A DNA stretch of 5,356 bases. Source: an uncultured Caulobacteraceae bacterium. Its GTDB lineage: Bacteria; Pseudomonadota; Alphaproteobacteria; Caulobacterales; Caulobacteraceae. The stretch is taken from NCBI GenBank assembly GCA_946480495.1, contig CAMLKO010000094.1, positions 1 to 5,356 on the forward strand, given 5' to 3'. Below the pieces are notes generated by a model that worked only from the letters and a program-made list of their open reading frames with translations, had not been told where the DNA came from and made no database searches. This document shows positions 1-5,181 of the stretch, piece by piece (position 1 is the first letter of the stretch; every line of letters starts with the position of its first letter). The translations under genes were made by a program, and so were the position numbers.

Positions 1-1131
1 GACCGTTCGGCGGCCCGCATCTACGACATCGGCCTGGCCATGCGCCGGGGCCGCGACGGTGAGCTGGGCTTCGAAGTGATGGTCGGCGGCGGGCTGGGGC
101 GCACGCCCTATCTGGGCCCCACGATCCGCGAGTTCCTGCCGACCCGCCACCTCTTGTCGTACCTGCAGGCGATCCTGCGGGTCTACAACCGCTACGGCCG
201 GCGCGACAACATCTGGAAGGCCCGCATCAAGGTGCTGGTCGCCTCGCTGGGCGCCGAGGAATTCGCCCGCCAGGTCGAGGCCGAGTGGGAAGCCTCCGAC
301 AAGGAAGCCGTCGACCTGCCCGACGAGGAACTGGCCCGCATCCGCGCCGACTTCGCCCGTGAGTTCGAGACCCTGCCTCCCCGCTCGGCGGTGTTCGAGG
401 CGGCCAAGGAAAGCGACCCCGCCTTCGCGCGGTTCGTGCGCCGCAACGTCCACCCCCACAAGATCCCCGGCTACGCCATCGTCGACGTCTCGCTGAAGGT
501 CCCCGGCGAGACGCCGGGCGACATGAGCTCCGAGCAGATGGAGCTGGTCGCCGATCTCGGCGAGCGGTTCTCGATGGACGAGGTGCGGGTCAACTACGAG
601 CAGAACCTGATCCTGCCGCACGTGAAGCTGGACAACCTGCCGGAAGTCTACGAGGCGCTGAAGGCGGCGGGCCTGGCCACGCCGAACATGGGCCTGATCA
701 GCGACATCATCGCCTGCCCGGGCCTCGACTACTGCACGCTGGCCAACGCCCGCGCCATTCCGGTCGCCCAGCACATCGCCGAGCGCTTCGCCGACATCCA
801 GGCCGCCGAGGACATCGGCGAGCTGAAGATCCGGATCAGCGGCTGCATCAACGCCTGCGGCCACCACCACGTCGGCCACATCGGCATCCTGGGCGTCGAC
901 AAGAAGGGCGAGGAATTCTACCAGCTCACGCTCGGCGGCTCGGGCGCGGAGGACGCCAGCCTCGGCTCGATCCTTGGCCCCGCCCTGCCAGCCAACCGGG
1001 TGACCGACGCCGTCGAGACCCTGGTCGACACCTACCGCAAGGTCCGCGAAGGCGACGAGCGCTTCCTCGACACCTTCCGCCGCGTCGGCATGGCTCCCTT
1101 CAAGGAGGCTGTCTATGCCGAAGCTCATTAA
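1..1131 (+). CDS. cysI: Sulfite reductase hemoprotein (nitrite/sulfite reductase family), C-terminal part, 5' end outside window
   Basis: This enzyme reduces sulfite to sulfide with six electrons in the cytoplasm, the last reductive step of assimilatory sulfate reduction. The frame is open from base 1 and encodes 376 residues ending in TAA; full-length relatives have about 550, so roughly the N-terminal third is missing. The siroheme/[4Fe-4S] ligands are visible as CX5C (Cys239 and Cys245 of the fragment, in ACPGLDYC) and CX3C (Cys282 and Cys286, in SGCINACGHHH). The last Cys normally bridges the cluster and siroheme. The first in-frame ATG, at base 40, is internal and is not the start, because DRSAARIYDIGLAM reads through it. 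Nitrite reductases share this fold, but the following DUF934 gene and cysH favour sulfite. No flavoprotein partner (cysJ) is in the window, so the electron donor cannot be read here. The gene overlaps the next one by 17 nt. Confidence 0.95.
   Translation, partial: DRSAARIYDIGLAMRRGRDGELGFEVMVGGGLGRTPYLGPTIREFLPTRHLLSYLQAILRVYNRYGRRDNIWKARIKVLVASLGAEEFARQVEAEWEASDKEAVDLPDEELARIRADFAREFETLPPRSAVFEAAKESDPAFARFVRRNVHPHKIPGYAIVDVSLKVPGETPGDMSSEQMELVADLGERFSMDEVRVNYEQNLILPHVKLDNLPEVYEALKAAGLATPNMGLISDIIACPGLDYCTLANARAIPVAQHIAERFADIQAAEDIGELKIRISGCINACGHHHVGHIGILGVDKKGEEFYQLTLGGSGAEDASLGSILGPALPANRVTDAVETLVDTYRKVREGDERFLDTFRRVGMAPFKEAVYAEAH
1102..1108 (+). promoter_or_regulatory. Shine-Dalgarno of the DUF934 gene, inside cysI
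   Basis: AAGGAGG lies 6 nt before the ATG at 1115 and within the last codons of cysI. It is a near-perfect anti-16S match, so the downstream gene can initiate independently while also being reached by ribosomes finishing cysI. It fixes the ATG at 1115 as the start. Confidence 0.85.
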
Positions 1132-1615
1132 GCTGACGGACGCCGGCCTTATCGAAGCCGAGGACGTCTTCATCGACGTCGCCGACGAGGACGCCGTCCC
1201 CGAAGGCCCGGTGATCCTGTCGATGACGCGCTTCCAGGCCGAGGGCGACGCCCTGATCGGCTCCAACCGGGCGGTCGGCGTGCGGGTGCAGGCCGAAGAA
1301 GCCGTCGAGGACCTCGCCTACGACCTGCCGCGCATCGCGGTGGTGGCGCTGGTCTTCCCGAAGTTCCGTGACGGGCGCCACTACTCCTCCGCCCGGCTGC
1401 TGCGCGAGCGCTACAGCTTCACCGGCGAAGTCCGCGCTGTGGGCGATGTGCTGCTCGAGCAGGCGCGCTTCATGCTCCGCTGCGGCTTCGACGCCTTCGC
1501 CCCGGCCGACGGCGCGACGCCCGAAGCGGTGGCCGCCGCGGTCGCGCGCTATCGCCACGTCTACCAGCGCGCCACCGACGACCTTGTCCCCGCCTTCGAG
1601 GAACGGAGGCGGTGA
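1115..1615 (+). CDS. DUF934 family protein linked to sulfite reductase
   Basis: This 166-residue cytoplasmic protein is of the DUF934 family, which commonly sits next to cysI in proteobacteria and has no established biochemical role that I know of. The family signature is clear: LPRIAVVALVFPKFRDG (71-87) with HYSSARLLRER (89-99), then GEVRAVGDVLLEQ (104-116) and RCGFDAF (122-128). There is one cysteine (Cys123), so it cannot hold an iron-sulfur cluster alone. There is no signal peptide or membrane segment. It begins inside cysI (17-nt overlap, strong Shine-Dalgarno) and its TGA overlaps the cysH ATG by one base, placing it between the two reductases. A role as accessory, assembly or electron-transfer partner of CysI or CysH is inference from position only. 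It is sometimes annotated loosely as an oxidoreductase, which the sequence does not prove. Confidence 0.92.
   Translation: MPKLIKLTDAGLIEAEDVFIDVADEDAVPEGPVILSMTRFQAEGDALIGSNRAVGVRVQAEEAVEDLAYDLPRIAVVALVFPKFRDGRHYSSARLLRERYSFTGEVRAVGDVLLEQARFMLRCGFDAFAPADGATPEAVAAAVARYRHVYQRATDDLVPAFEERRR
1605..1609 (+). promoter_or_regulatory. Shine-Dalgarno of cysH
   Basis: GGAGG lies 5 nt before the ATG at 1615. A GTG three bases earlier, at 1612, is in the same frame but would leave only 2 nt of spacing, so the site decides for the ATG. The sequence TGATG joins the stop of the DUF934 gene to this start. Confidence 0.75.
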
Positions 1616-2355
1616 TGGCGTACGACCAACTCGAACGGCCGCGCACGCTGGCCGAGGCGCTCGACGCCGAGCTGCGCGACGCCCATCCTGTCGAGATCAT
1701 CCGCCGCGCCTGGCGCGAGTTCGGCGGCAAGCTGGCGCTCGTCTCCTCGTTCGGCGCGGAGTCGGCGGTGCTGCTGCACATGGCCGCGCAGGTCGATCCC
1801 TCGATCCCGGTGCTCTTCCTCGACACCGGCATGCTGTTTGGCCAGACGCTGGACTACCGCAAGAGCCTGGCCGCGCGGCTGGGCCTGACGGACGTCCGCG
1901 ACCTTCGGCCCCGCTACCAGGACCTCGCCACCCAGGACCCCAACTCGGACCTGTGGAAGCGCGACACCGACGCCTGCTGCAACATCCGCAAGGTGATCCC
2001 GCTCGATCACGCGCTGGAGGGCTTCGACGCCTGGATCACCGGCCGCAAGCGCTTCCAGGGCGGCGACCGGCTGCGGCTGAAGGTGGTCGAGGACGCCGCG
2101 CCGCACACCAAGTTCAACCCGCTGGCCAACTGGACCAAGGCGGACATCGACGCCTACGCCGCCGAGCACGACCTGCCGGCCCATCCGCTGGTGGCGCAGG
2201 GCTTCCCGTCGATCGGCTGCTGGCCCTGCACCAGCCCCGTCGACGACGGCGACGACCTGCGCGCCGGCCGCTGGGCCGGGCAGGACAAGACCGAGTGCGG
2301 AATCCACGTCGCCCGCGCGCCTGGCGCGCCCCCCAACGTGGGCGGGGATATCTAG
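1615..2355 (+). CDS. cysH: Adenylyl-sulfate reductase, [4Fe-4S] type (phosphoadenylyl-sulfate reductase family)
   Basis: The enzyme reduces activated sulfate (APS, possibly PAPS) to sulfite with thioredoxin or glutathione as electron donor, supplying CysI. The protein has 246 residues. The nucleotide-binding PP-loop is SSFGAES (44-50), followed by LFLDTGMLF (67-75) and the substrate-binding ITGRKRFQGG (141-150). The iron-sulfur ligands are the pair Cys121-Cys122 (ACCNIRK) and Cys202/Cys205 (GCWPC). The catalytic cysteine is Cys228 in KTECGIH. Enterobacterial PAPS reductases lack the CC and CXXC pairs, so by established family knowledge this form is expected to use APS. A short tail, VARAPGAPPNVGGDI, follows the usual ECGIH end. 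It is the last gene of the cys operon, starts at a TGATG overlap, and its TAG overlaps the stop of the opposing gene. Confidence 0.95.
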   Translation: MAYDQLERPRTLAEALDAELRDAHPVEIIRRAWREFGGKLALVSSFGAESAVLLHMAAQVDPSIPVLFLDTGMLFGQTLDYRKSLAARLGLTDVRDLRPRYQDLATQDPNSDLWKRDTDACCNIRKVIPLDHALEGFDAWITGRKRFQGGDRLRLKVVEDAAPHTKFNPLANWTKADIDAYAAEHDLPAHPLVAQGFPSIGCWPCTSPVDDGDDLRAGRWAGQDKTECGIHVARAPGAPPNVGGDI

Positions 2356-2837
2356 GCCGGCGGGCAGCCCTTGAAGACGCCGACCTTGAAGACGGTCAGG
2401 CTCTTGAGGTTGAAGTCCATCAGCGGGTTCATCGAACCCTTGCCCTTGCCGGTGTAGAGGTCGATCCGGTCGCCCTTGATCGCGCCGCCGGTGTCGGAGG
2501 CGTACCAGAAGCCGTCGTGCTTGCGGCCGTCCGGCATCACCAGCCCGTCGGTTTCCTTGATGTAGAGCACCGTGTGTTTGGGAATGCGGTGGGTGTCGAC
2601 CGCCACCGTGCGCATCGCCACGGGCTTGCAGCCGATGGAATCCAGCGCGCCCACGCCCTTCGCGCCGGCGTGATAGAGCGTCGCCTTCAGGCGCCAGTCC
2701 GGCACCGACGGCAGGCTGATGATGGCGATCGCCTTGACGATCAGATCGCCGATCGGATCGGAGGAAGTCTCGGCGTACGCAGGCGTCGCGAGGGGAATCA
2801 GGGCTAAGGCGCCCATGAGGCCGGCGAGGCGTCGCAT
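2352..2837 (-). CDS. Secreted 3D-domain protein (MltA/YuiC-like, putative lytic transglycosylase)
   Basis: This is a 161-residue exported protein. Residues 1-22 are a typical signal peptide (MRRLAGLMGALALI, then ATPAYA with a predicted cut before Glu23). The rest is a single 3D domain: AVDTHRIP (79-86), a strand VLYIKE, WYASDTGGAIKGDRIDLY (111-128). The three family aspartates would be Asp81, Asp115 and Asp126. The fold is that of the catalytic part of MltA lytic transglycosylase and of the minimal Bacillus enzyme YuiC, so cutting of peptidoglycan glycan strands in the periplasm is likely but unproven. Cys70 and Cys158 could form a disulfide. The ATG at 2837 is chosen because the signal peptide begins there and GGAGG (2851-2847 on this strand) precedes it; an upstream ATG at 2927 would add 30 implausible residues and run into the GST start. 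No LysM, SH3 or G5 domain is present. Confidence 0.88.
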   Translation of the reverse strand: MRRLAGLMGALALIPLATPAYAETSSDPIGDLIVKAIAIISLPSVPDWRLKATLYHAGAKGVGALDSIGCKPVAMRTVAVDTHRIPKHTVLYIKETDGLVMPDGRKHDGFWYASDTGGAIKGDRIDLYTGKGKGSMNPLMDFNLKSLTVFKVGVFKGCPPA

Positions 2838-2925
2838 GTGGGGTTTCCTCCATAGCGGGGCTGTCGCGTAGTCCCTGCTTAAGGTACCTCTGCCGCGCCT
2901 GACAACCCTCAAAAGCACCCCCGCC
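2838..2925. promoter_or_regulatory. Divergent intergenic region, promoters for the 3D gene (-) and GST gene (+)
   Basis: This 88-bp spacer is the only place where divergent transcription can start in the window, so both promoters are expected here or slightly inside the genes. On the - strand GGAGG (2851-2847) is the ribosome binding site of the 3D gene, and TTGTCA (2905-2900) followed after 13 bp by TACCTT (2886-2881) is a weak promoter-like pair. On the + strand CTGTCGC (2861-2867) and GCTTAAGG (2877-2884) loosely recall the Caulobacter housekeeping sigma pattern (TTGACGS, then GCTANAWC), but both matches are imperfect. The 8-bp palindrome AGGTACCT is at 2882-2889. No Shine-Dalgarno precedes the GST ATG. 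The region's role is secure from layout; the individual boxes are not. Confidence 0.4.
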
Positions 2926-3513
2926 ATGGCCCTACGCCTCTACGGAGATAGCCGTTCCGGCAACTGCCTGAAGGTTAAATGGACGGCGCAATTCCTTGAT
3001 ATTCCGTGTGAATGGCAGGAAGTCGACGTCATGAGCGGCGCCACGCGCACGCCGGAATTTCTGGGGATGAATCCGGCGGGCCAGGTTCCGACCGTCATCC
3101 TCGAAGACGGCCGCCCGCTCGCCCAATCCAACGCCATCATCGTCCATCTGGCCGAAGGATCGGCGCTGATCCCGGCCGACGCCTACGCCCGCGCCAAGAT
3201 GTTCGAATGGCTGTTCTGGGAGCAGTACAGCCACGAGCCCTACATCGCCGTCGTCCGTTTCCGGGTCGCCTTCCTGGGCATGAGCCGCGACGAGCTGGAC
3301 CCCAGACTGATCGAGCGCGGCGAGGCGGCGCTGGCCCGGATGGAAGAGGCGCTGGCCGCCTCCCCCTTCCTCGTCGGCGAGGCCCTGACGCTCGCGGACA
3401 TCGCCCTCGTCGCCTACACCCGCGTCGCCCATGAAGGCGGCTTCGACCTTGCCGGCTATCCGGCGGTCAGAGCCTGGGTGGCGCGCGTCGAGGCCGCGCT
3501 GGGCGTCGCCTGA
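2926..3513 (+). CDS. Glutathione S-transferase family protein
   Basis: This cytosolic protein of 195 residues, slightly short for the family (about 200-220), would conjugate glutathione to electrophiles or act as a thiol-dependent reductase; the substrate cannot be inferred. The N-terminal thioredoxin-like half shows the active-site loop DSRSGNCLKVKW (8-19), where Ser11 or Cys14 is the likely catalytic residue. It continues with NPAGQVPTVILEDGRPL (49-65), containing the cis-proline Pro55, and the glutathione-gamma-glutamyl-binding QSNAI (68-72). The helical half has the N-capping box TLADIALVAYT (155-165; Thr155, Asp158). The ATG at 2926 gives a start typical of the family, but the preceding CACCCCCGCC offers no Shine-Dalgarno sequence, so initiation may be weak or leaderless. 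The first 120 bases or so are distinctly less GC-rich than the surroundings. Its TGA overlaps the next ATG by one base. Confidence 0.92.
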   Translation: MALRLYGDSRSGNCLKVKWTAQFLDIPCEWQEVDVMSGATRTPEFLGMNPAGQVPTVILEDGRPLAQSNAIIVHLAEGSALIPADAYARAKMFEWLFWEQYSHEPYIAVVRFRVAFLGMSRDELDPRLIERGEAALARMEEALAASPFLVGEALTLADIALVAYTRVAHEGGFDLAGYPAVRAWVARVEAALGVA

Positions 3514-4517
3514 TGCGCAAGGCCGCGGCCCTGCTGGCGGCCCTTGCGCTCGCCGCGCCCGCACAGGCGCTGGCCTGGGGCGCGACCGGGCACCGGATCG
3601 TCGGGACCCTGGGCGCCGAAGCCCTGCCGCCGGAGCTTCCCGCCTTCCTCCGCGCGCCGGGCGTCGCCGCCGAAATCGGCGAGCTCGCCCGCGAGCCCGA
3701 CCGCTCCAAGAGCGCCGGCCGCGAGCACGACAGCGACCGCGACCCCGCCCACTTCCTCGACCTCGACGACGACGACAAGGTGCTGGGCGGCCCCTCCATC
3801 CACGCCATGCCGGCCACCCGCGCCGAGTACGAGACCGCCCTGCGCGCCGCGGGGACCGACAGCTGGCAGGCGGGCTACCTCTACTATTCGATCGTCGACG
3901 GCTGGCAGCAGCTGGTGAAGGACCTCGCCTACTGGCGCGCGCTGTCGGCCGCCGAGCAGCGCGAGGCCGACCCGGGGCGCCGCGCCTGGTACGCCGCCGA
4001 CCGGGCGCGGCGCGAGGCGCTGACCCTCCGCGATCTCGGGACCTGGGCGCACTTCGTCGGCGACGGCAGCCAGCCGATGCATGTGAGCGTCCACTTCAAC
4101 GGCTGGGGCAACTATCCCAACCCCAACGGCTACACGACCGCCCACATCCACCTGCCGTTCGAGGGCGCCTTCGTCCACGACACCGTTACGCTGGACGATG
4201 TCCGCACCCGCCTGGCGCCGCCGCACGACTGCGGCTGTCCCGTCCAGTCGCGCACCGCCGACTACCTCGCCGCCACCCGCCGCAACGTCGAGCCGCTCTA
4301 CCAGCTGGAAAAGGCCGGCGCCTTCCAGGGCGGCGATCCGCGGGGGAAGGACTTCGCCGCCGCCGCGCTGGCCGCCGGCGCCTCGGAGCTGCGCGACCTC
4401 GTCGTCGCCGCCTGGGCCGCCAGCGAGGACATCACCGTCGGCTGGCCCGAGACGAAGGTCAGCGACATCGAGGCCGGCCGCGTCGACCCCTACGAGATCC
4501 TCTACGGCATAGATTGA
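3513..4517 (+). CDS. Secreted zinc-dependent S1/P1 nuclease-phospholipase C superfamily protein
   Basis: The protein (334 residues) is predicted to be exported and to hold three zinc ions that hydrolyse phosphodiester bonds, in single-stranded nucleic acid (S1/P1) or phospholipid (PLC). Residues 1-21 form a signal peptide ending AQALA, leaving Trp22 as mature N-terminus, as required in this superfamily because the terminal amine binds zinc. The other apparent ligands are His27 (WGATGH), Asp63 (EPDRS), His80 (DPAHFLDLD), His180, Asp184 and His190 (AHFVGDGSQPMH), and finally His213 and Glu217 (HLPFE). From memory of P1 nuclease (Trp1, His6, Asp45, His60, His116, Asp120, His126, His149, Asp153), most spacings match exactly, but the final Asp is Glu here, as in Bacillus PLC, and about 44 extra residues lie between His80 and His180. 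There is no evident Shine-Dalgarno; the TGATG overlap suggests coupling to the GST gene. S1/P1 is my preferred family, and the substrate is uncertain. Confidence 0.88.
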   Translation: MRKAAALLAALALAAPAQALAWGATGHRIVGTLGAEALPPELPAFLRAPGVAAEIGELAREPDRSKSAGREHDSDRDPAHFLDLDDDDKVLGGPSIHAMPATRAEYETALRAAGTDSWQAGYLYYSIVDGWQQLVKDLAYWRALSAAEQREADPGRRAWYAADRARREALTLRDLGTWAHFVGDGSQPMHVSVHFNGWGNYPNPNGYTTAHIHLPFEGAFVHDTVTLDDVRTRLAPPHDCGCPVQSRTADYLAATRRNVEPLYQLEKAGAFQGGDPRGKDFAAAALAAGASELRDLVVAAWAASEDITVGWPETKVSDIEAGRVDPYEILYGID

Positions 4518-4552
4518 ACCGTTGCGGCCGCCCCCGCTCCGGCGCAAGGTTC
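4516..4552 (+). promoter_or_regulatory. Hairpin between nuclease and methyltransferase genes, covering the methyltransferase RBS
   Basis: GAACCGTTGCG (4516-4526) pairs with CGCAAGGTTC (4543-4552) with one bulged G (4521). The stem continues as CCG (4528-4530) with CGG (4540-4542) after a second bulge (4527), giving 13 base pairs around a 9-nt loop. The 5' arm starts inside the nuclease stop codon and the 3' arm contains AAGG (4546-4549), the probable Shine-Dalgarno of the gene starting at 4558. No T-run follows, so it is not a standard intrinsic terminator. It may limit initiation unless ribosomes ending the nuclease gene melt the 5' arm. The pairing is seen directly; the function is inferred. 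Confidence 0.45.
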
Positions 4553-4557
4553 GATGC

Positions 4558-5181
4558 ATGACATCCTTCTACGACCGCCACATCATGCCACGCCTGATCG
4601 GCTGCGCCTGTTCGACCAAGCCGATCATGAAGCAGCGGGCGAAGGTGGTGCCGCTCGCCACCGGCAAGGTGCTGGAGCTCGGCATCGGCGGCGGGCTGAA
4701 CCTCGGCTTCTACAACCCGTCAGCCGTCGAAAGCGTCTCTGGCGTCGACCCGTCGGAAGAGCTGCGGCGGCGCGCCGAGCACGCCGACCGGCCGGCGGGC
4801 CTGAAGGTCGAGGTCCGCGAGGGCACGGCGGAGGCCCTGCCGTTCGGGGACAAGAGCTTCGATACGATCGTGTGCACCTACACCCTGTGTTCGGTGCAGG
4901 ACCCCGTGACGTCGCTGAAGGAGGCGCGGCGGGTGCTGAAGCCCGGCGGGCGGCTCCTGTTCTGTGAGCACGGCCTCGCGCCGGATCTCTCCGTCGCCAA
5001 GTGGCAGCGGCGGGTCGAGCCGGTCTGGAAGCGCATCGCGGGCGGTTGTCACCTGACCCGACCCGTGGCGCTGAACCTCGAGCGGGCCGGTTTCCGGCTG
5101 GACCAGTTCGACAGCATGTACCTGCCCGGCACCCCCCGCATCGCCGGGTGGAACGAGTGGGGCTCGGCGCACGCGGCCTAG
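4558..5181 (+). CDS. Class I SAM-dependent methyltransferase, METTL7/TMT1-like
   Basis: The 207-residue protein has a Rossmann SAM-binding domain: motif I VLELGIGGGLNLGFYN (38-53), acidic strand-2 end GVDPS (62-66, Asp64), GTAEALPF (89-96), strand 4 FDTIVCTYTLCSV (101-113), and EARRVLKPGGRLLFCEH (122-138). The tail WQRRVEPVWKRIAGGCHLTR (149-168) and the VCTYTLCSV segment closely recall, from memory, animal METTL7A/B (TMT1A/B), which methylate small thiols including hydrogen sulfide. A thiol substrate here is inference. There is no signal peptide, and the N-terminal helix SFYDRHIMPRLIGCAC is moderately hydrophobic. The ATG at 4558 is preferred: AAGG lies 8 nt upstream and SFYDRH is the normal family start. 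TTG at 4522 is in frame but adds a basic, proline-rich stretch, and ATG at 4554 is out of frame. The gene begins 40 bp after the nuclease stop, probably in the same transcript, and its TAG overlaps the stop of the opposing gene. Confidence 0.9.
   Translation: MTSFYDRHIMPRLIGCACSTKPIMKQRAKVVPLATGKVLELGIGGGLNLGFYNPSAVESVSGVDPSEELRRRAEHADRPAGLKVEVREGTAEALPFGDKSFDTIVCTYTLCSVQDPVTSLKEARRVLKPGGRLLFCEHGLAPDLSVAKWQRRVEPVWKRIAGGCHLTRPVALNLERAGFRLDQFDSMYLPGTPRIAGWNEWGSAHAA

Noticed and set aside
2315..2329. GCGCGCC/GGCGCGC inverted repeat near the end of cysH, considered as terminator
   Set aside because: The arms are separated by one base, it lies within coding sequence encoding ARAPGAP, and it is followed by C-runs rather than T-runs. 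It is likely chance in GC-rich DNA.
1368..2807. Long open + strand frame across DUF934 and cysH
   Set aside because: The translation is low-complexity Arg/Ala/Pro/Gly, typical of a GC-rich shadow frame, and it overlaps two recognised genes and an opposing one.
1561..2853. Long open - strand frame opposite cysH and overlapping the 3D gene
   Set aside because: It is a shadow of cysH and of the 3D gene in another frame; its composition is Arg/Ala/Gly-rich with no recognisable domain.
2838..2927. Upstream ATG at 2927 (-) for the 3D gene
   Set aside because: It would add 30 basic residues before a clear signal peptide, skip the GGAGG site, and overlap the GST start.
3756..3779. DDDDK in the nuclease-like protein, identical to an enteropeptidase site
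   Set aside because: It is a natural acidic run in an environmental bacterial protein and does not indicate a tag or engineered construct.
4524..4531. GCGGCCGC (NotI site) considered as a cloning junction
   Set aside because: An 8-bp GC palindrome is expected at this base composition, it is part of the intergenic hairpin, and the genes on both sides are intact.
4522..4557. TTG at 4522 as start of the methyltransferase
   Set aside because: It has no ribosome binding site, falls inside the hairpin, and adds a proline/arginine-rich stretch not typical of the family.
3431..4561. Long open frames on both strands over the nuclease gene
   Set aside because: Both are Arg- or Gly/Val-rich shadows, whereas the 3513-4517 frame has a signal peptide and zinc ligands.
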